Part shown: piece by piece, positions 24,052 to 33,626 of the stretch
How the letters are laid out: every line of letters begins with the position of its first letter
Numbering within the stretch: position 1 is the stretch's first letter
NCBI GenBank assembly: GCA_020061105.1
Contig: JAGUYW010000002.1
Coordinates: 1-64,000, forward strand
From: Anaerolineales bacterium
GTDB lineage: Bacteria; Chloroflexota; Anaerolineae; Anaerolineales; UBA4823
Direction of reading: 5' to 3'
Length of the DNA: 64,000 nucleotides
The notes under the pieces: generated by a model
Databases searched by the model: none
The model's input: only the letters and a program-made list of their open reading frames with translations
Told to the model about the DNA's origin: nothing
Made by a program: the position numbers and the translations under genes

Positions 24052-27000
24052 ATGAACTCGAAAATACAATTCTCCAATCGTCTTACTCGACAGAAGATGC
24101 ATAAATTGAATACATTGTTTGGGCTGGCTTTGTTTCTAGGCTTGCTCCTGGCGTTGACGCTGGTCTTGCCGGCGCGTTCAGCGGCCTTTTCAACGTACGT
24201 GGTGAATACAACCAATGATGTGAATGACGGAAGCTGCAACAGCACTCACTGCTCATTGCGTGAGGCAATCAATGCCGCCAATAGCAACGCGGGTGCAGAT
24301 ACGATCACCTTCAACATCAGCGGCTGCAGCGGTGGGGTGTGCACCCTCCAGCCGACCAGCAATCTACCCACCCTTACAGATAGCGGCACAACCATCGATG
24401 CAACAACCTCAGCGAATTTCATTGAGATCAACGGCAGCAGCGCTGGCAGCGACGGGATCGGTTTAAAAATTACCTCATTCAATAACATCATCCGCGGCCT
24501 GGTGATTAACCGCTTTGCAAGCGCGGGCATCGAAATTACCGGCGCCGGCGTGACGGATAATATCATCGAAGGCAACAAAATTGGCACAGATCCCTCCGGA
24601 ACAATCGACCTCGGCAATGGCGACGGAATTCGTATCAAGAATAATGCCTCAAACAACCTGATCGGCGGCTCTACCACAGCCCAGCGCAACCTGATTTCGG
24701 GCAACAACGTGGGGGTTAAGATTAATGGCGGAAATTTAAACAGCGTCTCTGGCAACTACATCGGCGTGGATGCCAGCGGCGCACTGGCGCTGGGGAACAC
24801 ATTTCAGGGCATCCTGGTACAGGGCGACTCGGATGAAAATGTGATCGGAGGTGATACTACCAGCCAGCGCAATATTATCTCTGCGAATGAGGTGGGTGTA
24901 GAGGTTTCCGGCTCGAGTGCAAGGAGGAATATCATTGGCGCGAATTATATTGGCGTGAGCGCCAACGGGACAGGGGATTTGGGAAATGCGCTGTATGGCG
25001 TTGCGCTGAAGGATGGTGCGCATCACAATACGATTGGCGGCAACACCGGCTCGCCGCGCAATGTGATCTCGGGCAACGGCAGCCACGGCGTGTTTATCTC
25101 TGGAGATGGAACCGACAATAATGTGGTGGCGGGCAACTTAATCGGCGTTGACAGCACAGGCAGCACGGCGCTGAGCAACAATGGGAACGGGGTGATCATC
25201 CGGAACCAGGCTGAACTGAACACGATCGGCGGCGATACCAGCACCGAACGCAACGTGATCTCGGGCAACAGCGAGAATGGGGTGGAAATCTATTTGGATA
25301 GCCAATACAATCTGGTTACAGGTAACTATATCGGTTTGAATTGGAGTGGAACCGCCAGCCTGGGCAACACTCTGAATGGGATTTTGATTAGCGAAGGTTC
25401 GCATCACAATACCATCGGCGGCGATCGTGATCTGGGCCTGGGAAATGTGATCTCCAAGAACCTGGAGAATGGGATAATGATCACCGGCGCCGGCACAGAC
25501 AGTAATACGGTGGCGGGCAACTATATTGGGTTGAACCCGGCTGGCGCAACCTGGTTCGGCAATCATCTTAGCGGGATCAAAATCGAAGGCGGTGCCAGGT
25601 ACAATATCATTGGCGGCCTCCCATTGGATGGTTTTGGAAACGCCATCTCTTGCAATGAAGATTATGGAGTATTCATCAGCGGCAGCGCCACTGCCCAGAA
25701 CGAAGTACGCGGCAATATGATTGGCCTGACAGCAGATGGAAGCGGCGTTCAGGGGAATGGCATGCATGGAGTCTTTATCAACGACGCGCCCAATAATGTG
25801 ATCGGCGGCGCAAATTCCTTTCGCAACTGGATCTCAGGCAACGAAGGCAACGGCGTGACCATCAGTGGAGCAAATGCATCGGGCAACCTGGTAGCCGGAA
25901 ATACCATCGGCCTGGATATCCATGGCCTTTCGAGCCTGGGTAATGAGCAAAGAGGGGTGTTGATCTTCAATGGCGCTCACCATAACACGATTGGGACAGA
26001 AATCGGCGTTGGTGGACGGAATGTGATATCTGGCAATGCCTGGAGTGGTGTAGAAATCGAAGGCAGCGCCACCCATCACAACACGGTTGCTTCGAACTAC
26101 ATCGGCGTTGATTTAAGCGGCGAACATGACCGGGGCAATGGCGCGCATGGCGTATTCGTCAACGCGGCGGTGGATAACACCATCGGAGGGTCTACGCTCG
26201 GCGAAAGCAATTTGATCTCTGGCAACAGCTTGAACGGCGTGTATCTATACGCCGCAGTGGGTAATATCGTATCTGGCAACCTTATCGGCACAAAGTTATC
26301 TGGCGGCAGCCTGCCGAATGACGCCAACGGAATTACACTATCTGGCGGTGCAGCCAATAATGTGATTGGCGGCGACTCTGCTGGCGAGCGCAATACCATC
26401 TCTGGCAACGGTGGGGATGGCGTATCGATCTTCGGCAGCGGCACAGATAACAACACCATTTCTGGCAACTATATCGGTATTAGCGCCAACGGGATCAGCG
26501 CAAATGCCAATGGAGAAGATGGCATCTGGATCGGCGATCAGGCGTCTGGCAACCTCATCGGCGGCGATACAACAGAAGAGCGCAACGTCATCTCAGCCAA
26601 CAGTTGGAACGGCGTGGCTATCGCCAGCAGCGCCGACCTCAACACCGTCTCGGGAAACTATATCGGTGTTGGGGCAGACGGTGTAACCGGGCGTGGCAAT
26701 GGGCGCAATGGAGTATTAATCGAAGGTGCTTTAGATAACATCATCGGTGGAGATGTGATTGGCGAGCGCAATCTGATCTCGGGCAACGGCCAAAAAGGTG
26801 TGGCGATCCGTGGATCATCCGCCAGCGGCAACTCGGTTAGCGGCAATTTCATTGGCCTGGATAGCAGCGGCGCGCTTGCTTTGGGTAATTCCAACGGCGG
26901 GATCATGATCGATGCTGGCGCAAACGGCAACACCATTGGCGGCGATACTGCTGGCGAGGGCAATGTGATCTCCGGTAACCTGGGTGGAGGCGTGGTGATC

Positions 27001-28677
27001 AACGCCAGTGGAACGGTGAACAATATCATTTCGGGCAATTACATTGGAACCAACGCCAGCGGCGCGAGTGCAGCGGCGAATCTTCACGATGGTGTACATA
27101 TCCTGGCAGGCGCATCCCGAAATACCATTGGGGGTGATGCTCCTGGCGAGCGCAATGTGATCTCTGGCAACAGCCAGAATGGTATCTTGATCGATGACAG
27201 TGAGTCCACCAACAATGTTGTTTCGGGCAATTATATTGGTCTCAACGCAAGCGGGACGAATGCGCTGCCCAATGGAATGAACGGGGTCATGCTCAACAGC
27301 AGCGCCACGAACAATACCATTGGTGGGGATACAACCGGCGAACGCAATGTAATCTCTGGCAATTATGATGATGGCGTGCATATCGGCAGCCTCGCTACCA
27401 GCGGCAACATCGTTTCTGCTAATTTTATTGGAACAGACGCCGCTGGTACCGCCGCTAGACCCAACCTGGGTTATGGCGTCTGGATTGGCGATTCTGCCTC
27501 CGGCAACACCATCGGCGGCGATACACCCGGCGAGCGCAATGTGATTTCCGGGAACCACTTAGCAGGCGTGTTCATCCAAAGCGGTGCAAACCTGAACACA
27601 GTCTCAGGGAACTATGTCGGCGTGACTCCCGCTGGAAATGCCGCCCTTGGAAATTCAGCTGGTGGGATTAAGATTATGGATGCCAACGATAATTTGATTG
27701 GAGGCCGCGCGGCGGGACAGGGAAATGTCATCTCCGGTAATTCCAGCAATGGCGTATGGATCACCGGCAGCGCTGCAACCGGTAATACTTTGGCGGGTAA
27801 TTTAATCGGCCTGAGTTCGTCCGGCAGCGCTGTGATTCCAAACGGTGGCAATGGGGTTGTGATCAACAATGGCGCGCATGGCAATACAATCGGCGGCAGC
27901 CTGGTCGTTGACGCCAACTTTATATCAGGGAATACCCTGGCAGGCATCTACATCAGCGGCGTTAACTCCACTACAATCCAAAACAACTGTATCGGAACTG
28001 ATAATAAGTGCGCCGCCTCAGCCGGCAACGGCAGTCACGGCATCTCGATTACTGGCTCGGCAACCCTGAATACAGTAGGACCGTCCAATCTGATCGCTTA
28101 TAATGTTGGCAATGGCGTTCATATAAGCCAGAGCACTACCAAACAAAATCGCGTTACCCAAAACAGCATTTTTTCCAACGCCATGGGCATCGATCTGGTA
28201 GATGGCGCGAATGAAAACATCCCCGCTCCGGTGATCCAGAGAATTACAACGGGATTGGGAAATGTCGTGATCAGTGGTACAGCTTGTGCAGGTTGTCTGG
28301 TGGAGGTATTCAGCAATCCTAATGGGGACGGCGAAGGAAAAACATACCTGGGCGCTGCCACAGCCACAGGTGGATTATTCTCATTGACTATTTCCACCCT
28401 AAGCGCCCCAGTATTAACAGCGACAGCCTATGATCCACGCAGAGGCACTTCCGAGTTCTCAGGAACGTTCTTCGTGCCGGGTAAAAACATCTTCCTGCCG
28501 TTGATCAGCGCAGGAACTGAAAAGCCCAAAGAAGGCGCTCAGGCGCAGTCTTGCTTACCATCAACCCTGCATGGTTATGGCGCGACCAGCAATCTCGCCA
28601 TTTCCCCTCCGAACAAGCGCAGCGCGTTGCATCCAACACGGTCAACCACTTTTTCCCTTTCTGCGCTTACTGGATAA
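24052..28677 (+). CDS. Giant secreted beta-helix protein with CSLREA domain
   Basis: Exported protein of 1541 residues. A signal-like hydrophobic segment (about 22-45) is followed by the CSLREA domain (CSLREAINAAN, about 67-77). About 18 long beta-helix units follow, each of about 60-75 residues, with the consensus GNYIG then GVxI then NTIGG-DT and ERNVISGN. The pattern is that of parallel beta-helix adhesins or polysaccharide-active proteins. Near the C-terminus an immunoglobulin-like strand region is followed by NIFLPLIS, the FLPLI-type end motif common on Chloroflexota exoproteins. Unusually, 50 further residues of low-complexity sequence follow it. No catalytic residues are recognised. 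Confidence 0.85.
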   Translation: MNSKIQFSNRLTRQKMHKLNTLFGLALFLGLLLALTLVLPARSAAFSTYVVNTTNDVNDGSCNSTHCSLREAINAANSNAGADTITFNISGCSGGVCTLQPTSNLPTLTDSGTTIDATTSANFIEINGSSAGSDGIGLKITSFNNIIRGLVINRFASAGIEITGAGVTDNIIEGNKIGTDPSGTIDLGNGDGIRIKNNASNNLIGGSTTAQRNLISGNNVGVKINGGNLNSVSGNYIGVDASGALALGNTFQGILVQGDSDENVIGGDTTSQRNIISANEVGVEVSGSSARRNIIGANYIGVSANGTGDLGNALYGVALKDGAHHNTIGGNTGSPRNVISGNGSHGVFISGDGTDNNVVAGNLIGVDSTGSTALSNNGNGVIIRNQAELNTIGGDTSTERNVISGNSENGVEIYLDSQYNLVTGNYIGLNWSGTASLGNTLNGILISEGSHHNTIGGDRDLGLGNVISKNLENGIMITGAGTDSNTVAGNYIGLNPAGATWFGNHLSGIKIEGGARYNIIGGLPLDGFGNAISCNEDYGVFISGSATAQNEVRGNMIGLTADGSGVQGNGMHGVFINDAPNNVIGGANSFRNWISGNEGNGVTISGANASGNLVAGNTIGLDIHGLSSLGNEQRGVLIFNGAHHNTIGTEIGVGGRNVISGNAWSGVEIEGSATHHNTVASNYIGVDLSGEHDRGNGAHGVFVNAAVDNTIGGSTLGESNLISGNSLNGVYLYAAVGNIVSGNLIGTKLSGGSLPNDANGITLSGGAANNVIGGDSAGERNTISGNGGDGVSIFGSGTDNNTISGNYIGISANGISANANGEDGIWIGDQASGNLIGGDTTEERNVISANSWNGVAIASSADLNTVSGNYIGVGADGVTGRGNGRNGVLIEGALDNIIGGDVIGERNLISGNGQKGVAIRGSSASGNSVSGNFIGLDSSGALALGNSNGGIMIDAGANGNTIGGDTAGEGNVISGNLGGGVVINASGTVNNIISGNYIGTNASGASAAANLHDGVHILAGASRNTIGGDAPGERNVISGNSQNGILIDDSESTNNVVSGNYIGLNASGTNALPNGMNGVMLNSSATNNTIGGDTTGERNVISGNYDDGVHIGSLATSGNIVSANFIGTDAAGTAARPNLGYGVWIGDSASGNTIGGDTPGERNVISGNHLAGVFIQSGANLNTVSGNYVGVTPAGNAALGNSAGGIKIMDANDNLIGGRAAGQGNVISGNSSNGVWITGSAATGNTLAGNLIGLSSSGSAVIPNGGNGVVINNGAHGNTIGGSLVVDANFISGNTLAGIYISGVNSTTIQNNCIGTDNKCAASAGNGSHGISITGSATLNTVGPSNLIAYNVGNGVHISQSTTKQNRVTQNSIFSNAMGIDLVDGANENIPAPVIQRITTGLGNVVISGTACAGCLVEVFSNPNGDGEGKTYLGAATATGGLFSLTISTLSAPVLTATAYDPRRGTSEFSGTFFVPGKNIFLPLISAGTEKPKEGAQAQSCLPSTLHGYGATSNLAISPPNKRSALHPTRSTTFSLSALTG

Positions 28678-28758
28678 TTCGCCCACTTAGAAGTCGAAGC
28701 GTCTAAAATCGCTCTCTGAATCGAGCATTCGAAGCGTTTCTACTTCTACTAATAAAAG

Positions 28759-28788
28759 CAGCAGGCGCAAAATCTGCGCCTGCTGTTT
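28759..28788. terminator. Bidirectional terminator hairpin
   Basis: Perfect 11-bp stem CAGCAGGCGCA with its complement around loop AAATC, preceded by AAAA and followed by TTT. It lies between the convergent beta-helix and YeeE/YedE genes, about 80 bp from each stop. Confidence 0.85.
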
Positions 28789-28842
28789 CTCTTTCGTTAT
28801 TTATCGTAGGCTGACAACCATCCGCCAGCTGGAAAGCCAAAC

Positions 28843-30075
28843 CTATCCGCAGCCGCCGCCGCTCTTATCGCGCTTGACCTCCAGCTTGATCTTGGGCGTG
28901 TAGTCGATTTTCCAATGGTGTGGATCGGGGAAGGAGGCCTCGTAGCGCGAGCCCAGGGCGGCTGGAAATTCGAAGCGAATGCGCTCTTCCCCGGGCAGGT
29001 TGGGCGTGGGCGTGATCTGCGGGTCGAAGGCCGAGAAGACCGCCAGCCAGTTATTGATCCCGCCTTCCAGGATGTACAGGTTGCTGACGCTTTCGGCAGT
29101 CAGCGTCTTCCAGGCCTGGGTAGCGGCGACTTCATCGTTGCTCATCAGCACTACCACCTGGTTGGGGATATAGCTGGCTTGCAACTCTTTGGCCAGGTCG
29201 AGCAGTCTGTCCATGGGTACGTTGCGCGCTCCTTCGATATGGAACAGGTTGTAGTCCGCTTCCGGGCGCACATCGATCATCACCAGCCGCAAGCCGTCAT
29301 CGCCGATGCTGTGCAGCAGTTCGCCGGGGTGAATTTGCACCTGGCGGATGAGCAGCGCCGCCTCCTTTTCCAGCGAAATACGGCCCCACTTTTCGGCTGT
29401 GCCAGCATCGCCGATGAACAGCACTACCAGCGCCCCAATGAACAGCGCCCCGGCTGCCGCCACGCGCAAACGCGGCTCTTTTTTCAGGTCGCGCTTGCCG
29501 ACGATACGCTCCAACTGCTCGGCGCCCCAGAACATGAACAGCGCCATCAGGATCACCCCTACCACCACCACGCCGGTCGGGACATTCAACCAGTCCTGGA
29601 TCGTCAGGCGCCCATAATCGCTGCTGTTCCACCAGGCCTCATACAACGGCACGGTCTCGCCGAACAGAAAGATGCCGGCCAGACCGCCCAAAACGAAAAA
29701 CAAACCGTCGATTTTGAAGGTTGCCATCGAGACCAGCGAGGTGCCCGGGCAAAAACCGCCAACAATGAAACCCACCCCCATGATCAAACCGCCAACGATG
29801 CCCGGCCACAGGTAGGTGGGGTTGACCCAGATCTGGTTGTAATCCAACACGCCCAGGCCGACCATGATAAAGATCAGCACCATCGCAACCACGATGGCGG
29901 TGAACATCACTTTCAGCACAGTCAGTTCGGTGAAGTAGAACTGCGCCGCCAGTTTCTTGGAATTGCCGAAGCCGGAAATTTCCAGGATATAACCAAAGGC
30001 AAAACCGATCAGGCCAAACACTACGAACATGAGCGGTTTGCCGAGCAAGGTTTCTAAAGGTAATGGGAAAGCCAT
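28843..30075 (-). CDS. YeeE/YedE-type transporter fused to a Cys-less rhodanese domain
   Basis: Protein of 410 residues. Residues about 1-230 form a YeeE/YedE (DUF395) membrane domain with the signature GGFCPGTSLVSMATFKIDG; the cysteine-containing GFCPGT loop is where thiosulfate or related sulfur species interact in characterised YeeE. Residues about 240-350 form a rhodanese-like domain (MIDVRPEADYNLFHIEGARNVP), but the position of the catalytic Cys is Ser in VVVLMSNDEVAA, so sulfurtransfer by that site is unlikely. The C-terminus ends KSGGGCG. It is 9 bp after the second YeeE/YedE gene; the two probably form one importer of a sulfur (or selenium) compound. Confidence 0.88.
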   Translation of the reverse strand: MAFPLPLETLLGKPLMFVVFGLIGFAFGYILEISGFGNSKKLAAQFYFTELTVLKVMFTAIVVAMVLIFIMVGLGVLDYNQIWVNPTYLWPGIVGGLIMGVGFIVGGFCPGTSLVSMATFKIDGLFFVLGGLAGIFLFGETVPLYEAWWNSSDYGRLTIQDWLNVPTGVVVVGVILMALFMFWGAEQLERIVGKRDLKKEPRLRVAAAGALFIGALVVLFIGDAGTAEKWGRISLEKEAALLIRQVQIHPGELLHSIGDDGLRLVMIDVRPEADYNLFHIEGARNVPMDRLLDLAKELQASYIPNQVVVLMSNDEVAATQAWKTLTAESVSNLYILEGGINNWLAVFSAFDPQITPTPNLPGEERIRFEFPAALGSRYEASFPDPHHWKIDYTPKIKLEVKRDKSGGGCG

Positions 30076-30084
30076 GGCAATCTC

Positions 30085-30642
30085 CTATCTCCACAACTTG
30101 CGCACGAAATACGCCAGGGCGTATGCGCCGGCAAAGACCGAAAACATGAAGACCCACGAGCCCAGCGAAAGCGTCGCCCCGCCGGAAAGGGCCTGCCCGC
30201 TGGTACAGCCACGCGCCAGGCGCGCCCCATAGCCCATAATCGCCCCGCCGCCAAAGGCAGCCAGCCAGCGCATGCGCACGGATATGTTGGGGCCTTTGTT
30301 GGTTTCCACTTTCAAGCGCCCGTTCATCCAGCCCGAAACAAACCCGCCGATGATCGTTCCAAATACCGCCGGCACAATCCAATCGTCCAGCGGGTTTTTA
30401 TCACCGCCCGCCATGCGCAGCAAATATGAATTGCGGTCGACATGATCTGGCGCGATCTGATCTTGCACCGCCACGATCATACGATTCAAGCCCCCCGAAG
30501 CGCCCAGGCCGTTGCCAGTCAGGAAAAAGGCCAGGAAGAGTAGAATTCCCAGCAATGCCCCGCCCAGGTAGGGGTGCACATAATCTTTTTCCGGGCGGCG
30601 CCAAAATGATTTTTTCTTTTGAGCAGGTGCTGCTACACTCAT
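30085..30642 (-). CDS. YeeE/YedE-family membrane protein, partner half
   Basis: Membrane protein of 185 residues with about four helices and the DUF395 motif GARLARGCTSGQALSGGATLSLGSW; the Cys in RGCTSG matches the conserved site of YeeE/YedE proteins. It corresponds to one half of the usual YeeE, the other half being the adjacent downstream gene. GGAGG lies 7 bp before the ATG at 30642; an in-frame TTG lies 12 bp further upstream. It sits 40 bp downstream of the cytochrome-b561 fusion gene, placing transport and electron transfer in one operon. Confidence 0.85.
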   Translation of the reverse strand: MSVAAPAQKKKSFWRRPEKDYVHPYLGGALLGILLFLAFFLTGNGLGASGGLNRMIVAVQDQIAPDHVDRNSYLLRMAGGDKNPLDDWIVPAVFGTIIGGFVSGWMNGRLKVETNKGPNISVRMRWLAAFGGGAIMGYGARLARGCTSGQALSGGATLSLGSWVFMFSVFAGAYALAYFVRKLWR

Positions 30643-30681
30643 CGATACCTCCAATTTTTTTTCGCGGTTGGCCTTCGGCGA

Positions 30682-33585
30682 TCAGCTTTCGGCCTTTTGA
30701 TTTTCTGGGCCGGCGGCCAGCGGCTGGTTTGGGCTCTCAACATTGTCCAACGCTTCTGCAAGATCGTCCAGCGCCTCCTGCTCGACAGTTTGCGCCAGGG
30801 CCTCGCTTTCTGGTACAGCCAAACCTTCAATCTCGACTGTTTCGGGCTCAAGCCCGCTTTCGTAGCGCTCGCGTTCGATTTCAAGCTCTTCAGAGCTTTC
30901 GGCCGATCCAGGCATTTCGGCGCTCTCAGCCGTTTCAAGCTCGTGTTCGTCGCCTTCGTGTTCCACATCTTCCCAGCCATTCACCATGGCTTTGATTCCC
31001 GCCAATGGTTCATGTCCGGTAGTAGTCAGGTAAACATGCCCGACGATAAAAGAGCCAAACACCCAGGCCACCAGGCTGTGGAAGGGCGCCAGGAAAGGCA
31101 GCCCACCCAACATCCCAGCGATCGCAGGCCACTGCTGCACACCCCACATCAGCGCCCCCGTGATGATCTGCAAAGGTAGCAACACGTTCAGGATGCCAAA
31201 ATACGTGGCCTGCTGCAGTGGATTGAGTTTTTTCTCAGGCGTTTTCTCGAAGGGGTGTTCGCCCCCCTTAAAGATGCCTTGCAGGTAGAATTTGGCCTGC
31301 ACAATGGCCTGGTCGAAGAAACCATAGGGGCGCGGGATATACTGGCGAATTTCGCCGCTCACCAGGTGGTAGAACAATGACAGAAAGGCGTTGATTACCA
31401 GGATTGCTGCCAGCACATTGTGCAGCGTGACCATATAGCGGAAACTCAGCCAGCCGAACAGATCCGGACGGTGGATGATTAAGCCGGTAAACAGCAGCAG
31501 GGTGATGGTGAAGGTTTGCAGCCAGTGCCAGAAGCGTTCGTACACGTGATACATATACACCCGCTTCAGTTTCGGTTGGCGGCGCGGTTGGCGGATGGCG
31601 TTGTAGAAACGCAGCCCGCCATGCCCGGCGACTCCCATCAGCACGCCCACAAAGAACAAGGCGCCCAACCAGTCGATCCAATTGACCCGGTTGTGGCCGA
31701 AAACGTACAGGCCATGGTCACTGGTGATGGGTGAATAAACCAGCGCGCCATCCTGCACTGTCAATCCAGAGGATGGCGAGGCATTTAAGCCTTGCACAAA
31801 ATCTGGCGTCACCCCACCCGGCAAGTAATCCGATAGCGCCATCCCCGCCGCCAGGCGTGAGTTATCCGAGTGGCAGGCCTGGCAATCGCTGACCGCCCAT
31901 TCGCCGCGCGTCACATTGTGATTGATGCTGTAGGGTTGGATGCTGCCCTGGATGCGCGGGTTCGCCAGCCCCAGCGCCTGCAAACGCCCGGCAATCAAGG
32001 CTTGCTTCTCGGGAGTGTCCAGGCGCAGTTCGATCGACGAAAGCGCTCCGTCGGCGTTGGCGTCGAAGGCCTGCACAATCTCTGCGGGGTACTTCCCGCC
32101 TGGCAGCCAGGCCGCTTGCAAATCTTCCAGGCTCACCGGGCGTGTCCCGGCCGGTATGTCGTGCACCCACACCCAGGCGGCAATCAGGTTATACGGCGCC
32201 AACATGGTCTGCCCGTCGATATTACGGCGCTGCAGGGTGACCGGTTGGAAGCCGCTCACCAGGTCTTGCAGGCTGTCTCCCTGGCCTTCTACGCCGCGCA
32301 ACTGCCGCAGCGGCTGCCCGTCGGCTTGAAGAGATGTCCAATCCATTGCCTGGATGGCGAGGGCGTAAAGCTGCGGGATATGACAGGTTTCGCAGGCCAC
32401 GCTTTGCATGTGGCGTTCGACATACGGCAGCCAACTGCCGTGGTGGCTCGAGTCGTGGCAGCTATCACAGCGCCGCATGGTGCCTTTCAAATCGGCCGCC
32501 AGGTTGGTTTGGGCGCTCTGGCCGCGCGCAAAGTTGTGATCGGGCTTTTGTAGATACTCGCCAATCTCCAGGCGGCGTGGATCGAACTGCAAATGCCCCG
32601 GACGGCTCTCAGCGCTGGCCTGGTAATAGACCGGGTTGTTGAGCGAGAAGTGGCAATCGGTGCACTGCAAGCCGCGCTCAGCGTGGATATCCCACGAGCG
32701 CGCCAGGCTGGCTTTATTGGCCAGGTTCATGCCCGATTGATTAATGCGCTGACCGGCGATCACTTCGCCGGTGGTAGCGGTTTGCCAGTTGTCCAGCGAG
32801 ACGCCCACCAGGGTCAACGGTTGGGCCGGGTCGCTGTGGGTCACACCATGGCACTGGGCGCAGTTTTCGTTGCGCGGATCCTGGATTTTGACGAACTCCG
32901 CCAACAGTTCGCCGTTCTCGCCAAAGGCCGCCGGGTTGTAAGAATAGGCTGCGCCGCTGGCTTCAACCACCCCTGCTCCCAGCAATGTAGCCGTGCTGGC
33001 CCATTCGCCGCGCCCATCCTGGATGACCTGGATGCGAGCAGCATTGTTTGGGCTGGGCGTGTGGCAAAGGAAGCAGTTCATCTCCACTCCGCTGGCAACC
33101 GCCGGGCCGCCGCCCACCAGGCGAGCCGCGTTGAATTTCACCCACTCGGCCGCATCCAGGTCAACCTGGCTGTCACCGGCGGGCGTGAGATAGCGATAGG
33201 TCAGCGGGTTCCACTTGCCATACAACCCCGGGCTGGTATCCCAGGCCTGCCCGCCAGCGATCTGCCCGGGGGCGCTTTGCTCGCTCAGCCCCAGGTCGGC
33301 GTGAAAACTGCGGCTGGCGATGAATGCGGTATCGTGACACTGACCACAGGTTTGCATGGCAGAGATTGCCGCCCCGCTCTTCAGCACATGCTCCCCGTTC
33401 TGATCCAACAAGGCAAAGCTTGGGTGCAGCGGAGAGACCTGGGCGGGCTGCCCCGCCAGGCGCTTAGCCGAAACCGCCCCTACGCCCAGGGTGATGACCA
33501 ATGCTAAGGCCAACAAACCCAGAGCGCCCCAACGGGTGAAAATTATTTTTGGAAGGATTTTTTTAAAGTTTTTCATCTTGCCCAT
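30682..33585 (-). CDS. Seven-heme cytochrome c fused to a cytochrome b561 module, with EF-hand
   Basis: Electron-transfer protein of 967 residues. A membrane anchor (about 15-37) is followed by an extracytoplasmic region with seven CxxCH heme sites at about residues 80, 171, 242, 308, 373, 398 and 568. Between the last two sites is a canonical EF-hand calcium loop (DANADGALSSIE, about 508-519). From about 640 to 850 a four-helix b-type module follows (HVYERFWHWLQTFTITLLLF, IIHRPDLFG, VTLHNVLAAILVI) resembling the Ni-hydrogenase/formate-dehydrogenase cytochrome b. An acidic tail of about 95 residues ends the protein. It probably moves electrons between the quinone pool and the octaheme cytochrome encoded 41 bp upstream. 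The start is uncertain: 33585 or 33576. Confidence 0.88.
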   Translation of the reverse strand: MGKMKNFKKILPKIIFTRWGALGLLALALVITLGVGAVSAKRLAGQPAQVSPLHPSFALLDQNGEHVLKSGAAISAMQTCGQCHDTAFIASRSFHADLGLSEQSAPGQIAGGQAWDTSPGLYGKWNPLTYRYLTPAGDSQVDLDAAEWVKFNAARLVGGGPAVASGVEMNCFLCHTPSPNNAARIQVIQDGRGEWASTATLLGAGVVEASGAAYSYNPAAFGENGELLAEFVKIQDPRNENCAQCHGVTHSDPAQPLTLVGVSLDNWQTATTGEVIAGQRINQSGMNLANKASLARSWDIHAERGLQCTDCHFSLNNPVYYQASAESRPGHLQFDPRRLEIGEYLQKPDHNFARGQSAQTNLAADLKGTMRRCDSCHDSSHHGSWLPYVERHMQSVACETCHIPQLYALAIQAMDWTSLQADGQPLRQLRGVEGQGDSLQDLVSGFQPVTLQRRNIDGQTMLAPYNLIAAWVWVHDIPAGTRPVSLEDLQAAWLPGGKYPAEIVQAFDANADGALSSIELRLDTPEKQALIAGRLQALGLANPRIQGSIQPYSINHNVTRGEWAVSDCQACHSDNSRLAAGMALSDYLPGGVTPDFVQGLNASPSSGLTVQDGALVYSPITSDHGLYVFGHNRVNWIDWLGALFFVGVLMGVAGHGGLRFYNAIRQPRRQPKLKRVYMYHVYERFWHWLQTFTITLLLFTGLIIHRPDLFGWLSFRYMVTLHNVLAAILVINAFLSLFYHLVSGEIRQYIPRPYGFFDQAIVQAKFYLQGIFKGGEHPFEKTPEKKLNPLQQATYFGILNVLLPLQIITGALMWGVQQWPAIAGMLGGLPFLAPFHSLVAWVFGSFIVGHVYLTTTGHEPLAGIKAMVNGWEDVEHEGDEHELETAESAEMPGSAESSEELEIERERYESGLEPETVEIEGLAVPESEALAQTVEQEALDDLAEALDNVESPNQPLAAGPENQKAES

Positions 33586-33626
33586 CGTTCTTTGCAATCT
33601 GTGGAATCTGGCAAGGCCAGTCAAAA

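Noticed and set aside
24700-27900. Regular repeats that might suggest a CRISPR or tandem-repeat mobile element
   Set aside because: They are in one open frame and encode repeated beta-helix units.
32593-33507. Forward frame of 304 codons
   Set aside because: Antisense to the multiheme cytochrome gene with its CxxCH motifs.
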